Positions 7,459 through 12,243 of a stretch of DNA of 12,243 nucleotides are shown here, piece by piece. The notes beneath the pieces were generated by a model. The model made no database searches. It was not told where the DNA came from and worked only from the letters and a program-made list of their open reading frames with translations. The stretch's first letter is position 1; each line of letters opens with the position of its first letter. The position numbers and the translations under genes are program-made. Source of the DNA: Alphaproteobacteria bacterium (GTDB lineage Bacteria; Pseudomonadota; Alphaproteobacteria; BOG-932; Roseiterribacteraceae); NCBI GenBank assembly GCA_903970575.1, contig CAJCJC010000202.1:1-12243 (forward strand), written 5' to 3'.

Positions 7459-8108
7459 TTTCCGCTATAAAGTTCGGCGAGCGCATGAGCGCGCCCCACC
7501 ATGTCGGGAGGCGCGCCAGGATCGGCCGCAAGATCCGAAAACATTTTCGCGGCTTGATCGCGCTGTCCAGCCCGCGCGGTCAACAGCCCGATCGCTTCCC
7601 GCGCGTCGTAGCGCCACGGGCTGTCCTTAGCCGCGATCTCCTGCAATCGGGGGATCAGCGGCTCCGGCTTCGCCTCGTCCGAGGCGACATAACCGAGCCG
7701 GACCACCGCCAGATCGCGGAGCAGAGGGTCGGCGGAGGAGCCATCGGCGATCTCATGATAAATCTGAGAGGCGCCGACAAGATTGCCCGCGCGCTGACGC
7801 AAGGACGCTTCGGTCAACAGCGCGAGCGTCGCCTGAGCAGGCGTCGCCTGAGCCGCGAAAGCGGCGAGGGCATCGGCGGACGCAGCCTCGGCGCCCGGAT
7901 GAACGCCGGAGAGCAGAGCCTCGAACTCGGTGGTTTCGGCTGCGTTACGGGCCTGGGACCGCGCATGAAAATAGTTATAGGCGGCGGCGGCGGCGACAGC
8001 CAGGGCAATAGTCAGCGCGATGATCGCGCCATAGCTACGCCAGAACGCGACCACGCGTTCACGCCGATAATCCTCGTCAACCTCGCGAAAGAGTTCAGAA
8101 TCCGACAT
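7455..8108 (-). CDS. YfgM-like tetratricopeptide membrane protein (SecYEG-ancillary type)
   Basis: A 217-residue protein with a short charged cytoplasmic N terminus ('SELFREVDEDYRRER'), one membrane-spanning helix at about residues 26-47, then an Ala-rich helical, TPR-like periplasmic domain. The 'DEDxRRER...FWRxYG' opening is typical of alphaproteobacterial members of the YfgM/DUF2133 family. In E. coli YfgM associates with SecYEG and periplasmic chaperones; the alphaproteobacterial version is less studied, so the role is by family and by position only. It is upstream of bamB and der as in E. coli, though hisS is not its neighbour here. I used ATG 8108; a TTG at 8111 is immediately upstream. 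No good ribosome-binding sequence is visible before it. Its stop overlaps the bamB start (ATGA). It is the first gene of the minus-strand unit. Confidence 0.85.
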   Translation of the reverse strand: MSDSELFREVDEDYRRERVVAFWRSYGAIIALTIALAVAAAAAYNYFHARSQARNAAETTEFEALLSGVHPGAEAASADALAAFAAQATPAQATLALLTEASLRQRAGNLVGASQIYHEIADGSSADPLLRDLAVVRLGYVASDEAKPEPLIPRLQEIAAKDSPWRYDAREAIGLLTARAGQRDQAAKMFSDLAADPGAPPDMVGRAHALAELYSGK

Positions 8109-8141
8109 CAATGAAGATCACACGACCGCGTTAGCGGCAGT

Positions 8142-8176
8142 CCTTTGCGTGTTTGAAGGCCTTTGCGCGTTGGAAG
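8142..8176. repeat. Tandem imperfect direct repeat, 18-bp period
   Basis: Two adjacent 17-base copies, CCTTTGCGTGTTTGAAG (8142-8158) and CCTTTGCGCGTTGGAAG (8160-8176), differ at two positions. They lie 34-68 bases upstream of the yfgM-like start, in the region expected to hold its promoter. The spacing of just under two helical turns would fit a pair of protein-binding sites on one DNA face only loosely. No known regulator site was recognised. Confidence 0.6.
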
Positions 8177-8334
8177 TAAGGCTGAGCGCGGATATCAGAG
8201 CGCCCCAAGCGGGTCAAGGGAAGGTAACAACGGTCTGTCATGGCGCCCACCTACTTTACATGAATGAATCCATATGCACGAGCTTCACATAGGACGAGCT
8301 GGCGGAATACCGCACATGCCAGGATAACGGGCTT

Positions 8335-8343
8335 AGGGGAGGG
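8335..8343 (+). promoter_or_regulatory. Strong ribosome-binding site of the NRDE gene
   Basis: AGGGGAGGG ends 5 bases before the ATG at 8349. It fixes the start of the NRDE-family gene and agrees with the family rule that Cys is residue 2. Confidence 0.75.
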
Positions 8344-8348
8344 CAACC

Positions 8349-9128
8349 ATGTGCAGCGTCGTGATCTTAAAAAGAACCGGTCACGACTGGCCGATCTTGA
8401 TCGCGGCCAATCGTGATGAACGACATGACAGACAGTGGCTGCCGCCCGCGGCGCATTGGCCGGACCGGCCTGAGATCGTGGCGGGAATGGACGTACTGGC
8501 GGGGGGAAGCTGGCTTGGCGTTAACGGTTCAGGTGTGGTCGCCGCGGTGCTGAACCGGCAGGGAACGCTCGGTCCGGAAGCGGGCAAGCGCAGCCGGGGC
8601 GAATTGGTGCTGGACGCGCTCGACCATGTCGACGCGACGGACGCGGCCACGGCGCTGACCGCCTTGGACCCGCGCGCCTATCGACCTTTCAACCTCGTGA
8701 TCGCGGATAACCGGGACGCGTTTCTACTGTGTCACCGCGGCGGCGCGGCGAAGGGCGATGCAATCTCCGTCACGCCATTGGCTGAAGGATTGACGATGGT
8801 GACGGCGATGGAGGCCGACGATCCGAATTCTCCCCGCATCAGGCGTTATCGTCCGCGCTTCGCCACCGCCGCCATTCCGGATCCGGCGGCCGGAGATTGG
8901 ATGGGATGGGAGACGCTGCTAGCGTCCAGAGAGCAGGAGCCGGGGAGCGGCCCAGGCGGCGCCATGTTCATCGCCGGCGTACCGTCGGGCGATCCGGGCC
9001 GATTCGGCACCGTGTCCTCGAGCCTGATCGCGCTTCCCGCGATCGAGCATGTCGGCGTCGCGCCGATCTGGCGTTTCGCCGCCGCCGCCGAGGGGCCGCT
9101 GACCTGGATCGACATAGAGACGCCCTGA
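8349..9128 (+). CDS. NRDE/TANGO2 family protein
   Basis: A 259-residue member of the NRDE (TANGO2-like) family. It begins Met-Cys, and Cys2 is the conserved residue that resembles an Ntn-hydrolase nucleophile after Met removal. The name-giving NRDE motif is at residues 21-24, followed by 'GGSWLGVN' (52-59) and 'VVAAVLNRQG' (63-72), both typical. Eukaryotic relatives are linked to heme handling and lipid metabolism; the bacterial function is not established, so I give no reaction. The start is supported by the strong AGGGGAGGG site. It stands alone on the + strand: a divergent unit lies upstream and purC follows after about 140 bases. There is no signal peptide or membrane segment, so it is probably cytoplasmic. 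Length is normal for bacterial members. Confidence 0.88.
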   Translation: MCSVVILKRTGHDWPILIAANRDERHDRQWLPPAAHWPDRPEIVAGMDVLAGGSWLGVNGSGVVAAVLNRQGTLGPEAGKRSRGELVLDALDHVDATDAATALTALDPRAYRPFNLVIADNRDAFLLCHRGGAAKGDAISVTPLAEGLTMVTAMEADDPNSPRIRRYRPRFATAAIPDPAAGDWMGWETLLASREQEPGSGPGGAMFIAGVPSGDPGRFGTVSSSLIALPAIEHVGVAPIWRFAAAAEGPLTWIDIETP

Positions 9129-9172
9129 CATTGAACCCGCGGCCGTGAAGGGCTACGTTAGGGTGTTGAAAA

Positions 9173-9209
9173 GGGGAAGTCGCGCAAGCCCTCGCGCGCG
9201 TCGTTCCCC
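9173..9209. terminator. GC-rich stem-loop between NRDE gene and purC
   Basis: GGGGAA (9173-9178) pairs with TTCCCC (9204-9209), and after a small bulge/mismatch CGCGC (9181-9185) pairs with GCGCG (9196-9200), leaving a 10-base loop. On the + strand no T-run follows, so it is not a classic terminator for the NRDE gene. On the - strand it is followed by TTTTC. It could be a weak terminator, a stabilising 3' end, or a structured purC leader. Its type here is a best guess. Confidence 0.4.
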
Positions 9210-9250
9210 ATGTCTCCCAAATATAGCTTCACAGCAAAACGCCGTCGCTC

Positions 9251-9257
9251 AGAAGGA
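9251..9257 (+). promoter_or_regulatory. Ribosome-binding site deciding the purC start
   Basis: AGAAGGA is 9 bases before ATG 9267. It favours this start over the in-frame ATG at 9210, whose extra 19 residues do not look like PurC and whose start lies at the base of a hairpin. Confidence 0.65.
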
Positions 9258-9266
9258 TTATTCGCA

Positions 9267-10031
9267 ATGTCGAGACGCCGACGCATTTACGATGGCAAGG
9301 CCAAGACGATGTTCGAAGGGCCCGAGCCCGGAACGCTGATTCAGTATTTCAAGGACGACGCCACCGCGTTCAATGCGCAGAAGCGCGAAATTCTTTCGGG
9401 CAAGGGCGTCCTGAACAATCGCATCTCCGCCTATCTGATGACCAAACTCGCGGAGATCGGCGTGCCGACCGCCTTCATGCGCCGGCTGAACATGCGCGAG
9501 CAACTGGTGCGCGAGGTCGAAATCATCCCGATCGAGGTGGTGATACGAAACATATCGGCCGGATCGTTCACCAAGCGGTTCGCCGTGCCCGAAGGGACGC
9601 CGCTGGAGCGGTCGGTCATAGAATATTTCTATAAGAAGGACGAGTTGGGCGACCCGATGGTCTCGGAAGAGCACATCACGGCGTTCAAATGGGCGACGCC
9701 GCACGAGCTCGATGAGATGGTCGCATTGACCGTGCGGGTGAACGATTTCCTAACCGGGCTGTTTCTTGGCATCGGAATCAAGCTCGTGGATTTCAAACTC
9801 GAATTCGGCCGAATCTGGATCGACGATGAAATGCACATCGTGTTGGCGGACGAGATCAGCCCGGATAATTGCCGGCTTTGGGATCTGAAAACCAACGAGA
9901 AACTCGATAAGGATCGATTTCGCCAAGATCTCGGAAACGTGGTCGAGTCTTATTCCGAGGTGGCCCGCCGGCTTGGGATCATGCCGGAGGAAGGCCTGAA
10001 CGAAGGGCCGACGCTGGTCTCGGGCGAGTAA
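9267..10031 (+). CDS. purC: Phosphoribosylaminoimidazole-succinocarboxamide synthase
   Basis: PurC joins CAIR with aspartate using ATP to give SAICAR in purine synthesis. The 254-residue protein opens with the nucleotide-binding '[16 protein letters not shown]' (residues 3-18), followed by '[13 protein letters not shown]' (27-39) and '[10 protein letters not shown]', and has the two family signatures: '[15 protein letters not shown]' near residue 88 and '[10 protein letters not shown]' followed by '[14 protein letters not shown]' near residues 173-203. All are intact. The start was moved to ATG 9267 because the family begins at this point and a good ribosome-binding site precedes it. purS starts 4 bases after the stop, so the two form one unit. 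The upstream leader of about 140 bases contains a GC-rich stem-loop. Confidence 0.96.
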   Translation: MSRRRRIYDGKAKTMFEGPEPGTLIQYFKDDATAFNAQKREILSGKGVLNNRISAYLMTKLAEIGVPTAFMRRLNMREQLVREVEIIPIEVVIRNISAGSFTKRFAVPEGTPLERSVIEYFYKKDELGDPMVSEEHITAFKWATPHELDEMVALTVRVNDFLTGLFLGIGIKLVDFKLEFGRIWIDDEMHIVLADEISPDNCRLWDLKTNEKLDKDRFRQDLGNVVESYSEVARRLGIMPEEGLNEGPTLVSGE

Positions 10032-10035
10032 CATC

Positions 10036-10281
10036 GTGAAGGCGCGCATCGAGATTCGTCTGAAGCCCGGCATTCTAGACCCCCAGGGCAAGGCCATCGG
10101 CGGCGCCCTGGCGGGCCTGGGCTATTCCGGCCTGGGCGAAGTGCGGCAGGGAAAGCTGATCGAAATCGATCTGCCGACCGCCACCGACACGGAATCGGCT
10201 GCGCGCGATCTGGACGCCATGTGCAAAACTCTATTGGCGAACCCCGTGACCGAGGATTTCAGCGTCACCCTGTCCGAGTGA
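10036..10281 (+). CDS. purS: Phosphoribosylformylglycinamidine synthase subunit PurS
   Basis: An 81-residue PurS, the small subunit that holds PurQ and PurL together in the three-part FGAM synthetase and helps channel ammonia. Typical features are the opening 'ARIEIRLKPGILDPQGKAI' strand and turn, 'LGYSGLGEVRQGKLIEI' in the middle, and the 'CKTLLANPVTEDFSV' end. It starts with GTG at 10036, 4 bases after the purC stop, with only a weak ribosome-binding sequence, so it relies on purC translation. In most alphaproteobacteria purQ and purL follow; here a small membrane-protein gene follows and purL faces it from the other strand. Confidence 0.95.
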   Translation: MKARIEIRLKPGILDPQGKAIGGALAGLGYSGLGEVRQGKLIEIDLPTATDTESAARDLDAMCKTLLANPVTEDFSVTLSE

Positions 10282-10343
10282 CGGCGGAACAGAGGGAAGG
10301 CAAATCGGGTTCGCTCCGGTAGTCGCAGGATCGCGAATATTGC

Positions 10344-10348
10344 AGGAG
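10344..10348 (+). promoter_or_regulatory. Ribosome-binding site of the small membrane protein
   Basis: AGGAG stands 6 bases before ATG 10355. It favours this start over the in-frame ATG at 10340, which lies upstream of the site itself. Confidence 0.65.
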
Positions 10349-10354
10349 TTTCCC

Positions 10355-10660
10355 ATGCCGGATGACCAGAGTCTGACCCTGAAGCCCTCGCCGCTGGAAG
10401 ATTTGAGCGCGATCGTACCGCCGGTTCTGATGGCGTTGGGCGCGTTTAGCCTCTTACGCGCGTCCCGCCTGCTCACCTTGGTTCTGGTGGGCGGGTGGCT
10501 TTACACAAAAGCCCAGAATTCCGATGGTTCCCGCCATGTCCAGGGCGTCAGCGCCCCCGCCAAGCGCGCCCAGTCGGCGGCGGTCGACGCCGCCATTGAA
10601 GATACTTTCCCCGCAAGCGATCCCCCCTCCTTTTCCGGGACGACATCCGGTCCCGGCTGA
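10355..10660 (+). CDS. Small membrane protein with C-terminal FPASDPP motif
   Basis: A 101-residue protein of unknown function. Residues 1-17 are polar; residues 18-49 are hydrophobic, with an 'LLRASRLL' basic break in the middle, so this is either one long helix or a tight helical hairpin. The C-terminal part is polar and ends near 'AAIEDTFPASDPPSF', a short motif that I recognise from many unrelated small bacterial proteins (often written as [ED]xFPASDPP); its role is unknown to me. The ATG is set by AGGAG 6 bases upstream. It lies 73 bases after purS on the same strand and may be the last gene of that transcript, since its final codons contain a terminator-like hairpin. Codon use looks like its GC-rich neighbours. 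The function cannot be inferred from purine context. Confidence 0.75.
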   Translation: MPDDQSLTLKPSPLEDLSAIVPPVLMALGAFSLLRASRLLTLVLVGGWLYTKAQNSDGSRHVQGVSAPAKRAQSAAVDAAIEDTFPASDPPSFSGTTSGPG

Positions 10661-10670
10661 ATTTTATCTT
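10635..10670 (+). terminator. Terminator-like hairpin overlapping the gene's stop codon
   Basis: CCGGGAC (10635-10641) and GTCCCGG (10650-10656) form a perfect 7-base-pair GC stem with an 8-base loop. The stop TGA (10658-10660) and then ATTTTATCTT follow. The T-rich tail is imperfect, but the arrangement fits an intrinsic terminator for the purC-purS unit, and it would separate it from convergent purL. Confidence 0.5.
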
Positions 10671-10737
10671 CGACCACGGAGAGGCGTCGCGCAGGCCCAG
10701 CGGAAATCCATCTTAAGCGGTTAGAGAATGGCTGAAT

Positions 10738-12243
10738 TCACCCGGACATGTACCCCGGCATCCAGCCTTCATGCGCGGCGCTCAGTTCCGAGACCGCGAT
10801 CGCGCCGCTTGATGTCGTCAGCGCATCGCCCCCGGTTACGCCGATCCGCCTGACTGGCGCCCCCGCCTCGACAGCCCGCAGCTCGATCTCCGCGGGAAAT
10901 CCTGTCGCGATCACGTAACGGGCTTGGTCCTCGCCAAAGAGGATGGCGGCCTCGTCCGGAAGATCGAGCGTCGCGCCGACGCCGCCGGCCATCGCCATTT
11001 CCGCCAGCGCGACCAAAATGCCGCCATCCGACACGTCGTGGCAGGCGGCGATAAGCCCGCTTTGAATCAGGCCGCGCACCAAATCCCCGTTGCGGCGTTC
11101 GACCGCCAGATCGACCGAAGGCGGGGAGCCGGCCTCGACGCCGTGGATTTCGCGCACATAGAGGGATTGGCCGAGTTCTCCGGCGCTCTCGCCGATCAGC
11201 AGGATCGTAAGGCCCTCGGCCGGAAATGCGATACGCGCGATCTTGGCGATATCCTCGATAAGGCCGACGGCGCCGATCGCGGGGGTGGGCAGGATGGGAT
11301 CGCCGCTGGTCTCGTTATAGAGGCTGACATTGCCGGACACGACCGGAAAATCGAGCGCCCTACACGCCTCAGCCATGCCCTCGATGGCGAAGGCGAACTG
11401 CCCCATGATGACGGGCTTTTCCGGGCTGCCGAAATTCATGTTGTCCGTAACGGCGATGGGCAGCGCGCCGACGGCGGTGAGGTTGCGCCACGCCTCGGCG
11501 ATCGCCTGGCGACCGCCCATTTGGGGATCGGCCAAGACATAGCGCGGCGTGCAATCCGTTGTGATGGCGATGGCGCGATTGGTGATGCGCCCGTGGTTGT
11601 CGGGCAGGCGGACGATGGCGGCGTCGGCCTGGCCAGGGCCGGCGGCGGTGTCGCCGCGCACCAGACTGTCATATTGCTCTGTGATCCAGCGCCGCGAGGC
11701 GAGGTCAGGGCAGCCAACGAGTTCCCGCAGGATCGTCAGCGCTGGACGAGGGAGCTTATAATTCGTCGCTGATATGGGAGCGGGCGCTGGCGTGGGCGCG
11801 TAAGGCCGGTTATAGCGCGGCGCCTCGTCGACCAGGGGCAAGACGGGCAAATCAGCCTCGACCTTGCCGTGGCGGGTCAGCACCAGATGGCCGGTATCGG
11901 TCAACTGGCCGATCACCGCGAAGTCGAGCTCCCATTTGTGGAAGATCGCCGCGGCGTCCGCCTCGCGTCCGGGCTTCAGGATGATAACCATCCGTTCCTG
12001 GCTTTCGGACAGCATGATCTCATAAGCCGACATGCCGGATTCACGTTGCGGGACGAGGTCCAGGTTAATGGCGATGCCGAGCTTGCCCTTGGCCGCCATC
12101 TCGATCGACGACGAGGTAAGGCCGGCGGCGCCCATATCCTGAATCGCGACGATTGAGTCGGTCTCCATCAGCTCCAGGCAGGCTTCGAGCAGCAGTTTTT
12201 CAGTAAAGGGGTCGCCCACCTGCACTGTCGGCCGCTTGGACTG
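10738..12243 (-). CDS. purL: Phosphoribosylformylglycinamidine synthase subunit PurL (5' end cut by window)
   Basis: The C-terminal 501 residues of the PurL subunit, which uses ATP and ammonia (from PurQ) to turn FGAR into FGAM. The frame is open to the window edge, so roughly the first third is missing; stand-alone PurL proteins are about 730-750 residues. Visible landmarks are 'PTVQVGDPFTEKLLLEACLEL' at the edge (matching 'VGDPF'), 'DMGAAGLTSSSIEMA', 'LSESQERM', the mid-protein 'VTDNMNFGSPEKP' and 'SGNVSLYNET', and the second ATP-binding half with 'ACHDVSDGGILVALAEMAMAGG' near the end. The separate PurS found nearby shows this is the small PurL of a PurSQL system and not the large fused enzyme. 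It is convergent with the purC-purS unit, with 77 bases between stops. purQ must be elsewhere, possibly upstream of purL beyond the window. Confidence 0.96.
   Translation of the reverse strand, partial: QSKRPTVQVGDPFTEKLLLEACLELMETDSIVAIQDMGAAGLTSSSIEMAAKGKLGIAINLDLVPQRESGMSAYEIMLSESQERMVIILKPGREADAAAIFHKWELDFAVIGQLTDTGHLVLTRHGKVEADLPVLPLVDEAPRYNRPYAPTPAPAPISATNYKLPRPALTILRELVGCPDLASRRWITEQYDSLVRGDTAAGPGQADAAIVRLPDNHGRITNRAIAITTDCTPRYVLADPQMGGRQAIAEAWRNLTAVGALPIAVTDNMNFGSPEKPVIMGQFAFAIEGMAEACRALDFPVVSGNVSLYNETSGDPILPTPAIGAVGLIEDIAKIARIAFPAEGLTILLIGESAGELGQSLYVREIHGVEAGSPPSVDLAVERRNGDLVRGLIQSGLIAACHDVSDGGILVALAEMAMAGGVGATLDLPDEAAILFGEDQARYVIATGFPAEIELRAVEAGAPVRRIGVTGGDALTTSSGAIAVSELSAAHEGWMPGYMSG

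Larger units (their letters stand above)
8109..8348. promoter_or_regulatory. Divergent intergenic region (yfgM-like / NRDE)
   Basis: About 240 bases with no supported gene, lying between two divergently transcribed units, so it should hold both promoters. I see a tandem direct repeat on the yfgM side (listed separately) and a strong ribosome-binding sequence on the NRDE side. A TTTACA at 8255-8260 resembles a -35 box, but no matching -10 box stands at the usual distance, so I do not call a specific promoter. No tRNA or other structured RNA was recognised. Confidence 0.5.

Noticed and set aside
9166..9227. Possible purC promoter (TTGAAA at 9166, TATAGC at 9222)
   Set aside because: The two hexamers are 50 bases apart and neither has a partner at 16-18 bases, so no promoter can be supported.
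9210..9266. Longer purC starting at ATG 9210
   Set aside because: The family begins at MSRRRR-type residues and AGAAGGA precedes ATG 9267; the upstream ATG follows directly on a hairpin arm and has no ribosome-binding sequence.
10656..10738. Direct repeat GGCTGAATT at 10656 and near 10730
   Set aside because: Only nine bases and at gene ends; no target-site or mobile-element features accompany it, so chance is likely.
10924..11772. 282-codon open frame on the + strand
   Set aside because: It is antisense to purL, whose motifs are intact; no family match in the translation.
1..12243. CRISPR arrays, insertion sequences, prophage, tRNA or rRNA genes
   Set aside because: No spaced repeats, transposase, integrase, terminal inverted repeats or recognisable RNA gene sequence was seen on either strand.

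Overview
The window is GC-rich bacterial chromosome, most likely from an alphaproteobacterium. Evidence: the radA-cvpA-purF-SDR run, the alpha-type Der with an NKAEG G4 motif in its first GTPase domain, a purC followed by a separate purS, and a 'FPASDPP' small membrane protein. Rhodospirillales/Acetobacterales is a plausible home, but that is a guess. Nearly everything is ordinary housekeeping, and no clearly new multi-gene system is visible.

Layout. (1) Bases 1-3021, + strand: the 3' end of radA, then cvpA, purF and an SDR oxidoreductase, tightly packed with ATGA/GTGA overlaps, so probably one operon. (2) Bases 3018-8108, - strand: read in its own direction this is yfgM-like TPR protein, bamB, der, mntA, hepT, ogt, retropepsin-like protease. 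The first three are joined by ATGA and GTGA overlaps and have the same order as in E. coli (yfgM-bamB-der). The last four form a tail behind der. The mntA/hepT toxin-antitoxin pair has clearly lower GC than der (about 52-55% against about 70% by hand count), so it looks like an insertion that kept the operon's direction. (3) Bases 8109-8348: a divergent intergenic region with an 18-bp-period direct repeat. (4) Bases 8349-10660, + strand: an NRDE/TANGO2-family gene, then purC, purS and a short one-helix membrane protein whose last codons form a hairpin that looks like a terminator. (5) Bases 10738-12243, - strand: purL, cut by the window edge and convergent with the purC-purS unit.

How the genes work together. 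purF (step 1), purL with purS (FGAM synthetase) and purC (SAICAR synthetase) all belong to de novo IMP synthesis, but purQ is not in the window and purL is detached from purS. YfgM-like, BamB and Der belong to the envelope/translocation and ribosome-assembly functions. MntA/HepT is an adenylyltransferase-antitoxin/RNase-toxin module. Ogt repairs O6-alkylguanine.

Points worth a second look are the toxin-antitoxin pair inside the der transcription unit, an SDR without its catalytic serine, a BamB-like lipoprotein with Asp after the lipid cysteine, the split purSQL arrangement, and several hairpins or repeats outside the coding annotation.
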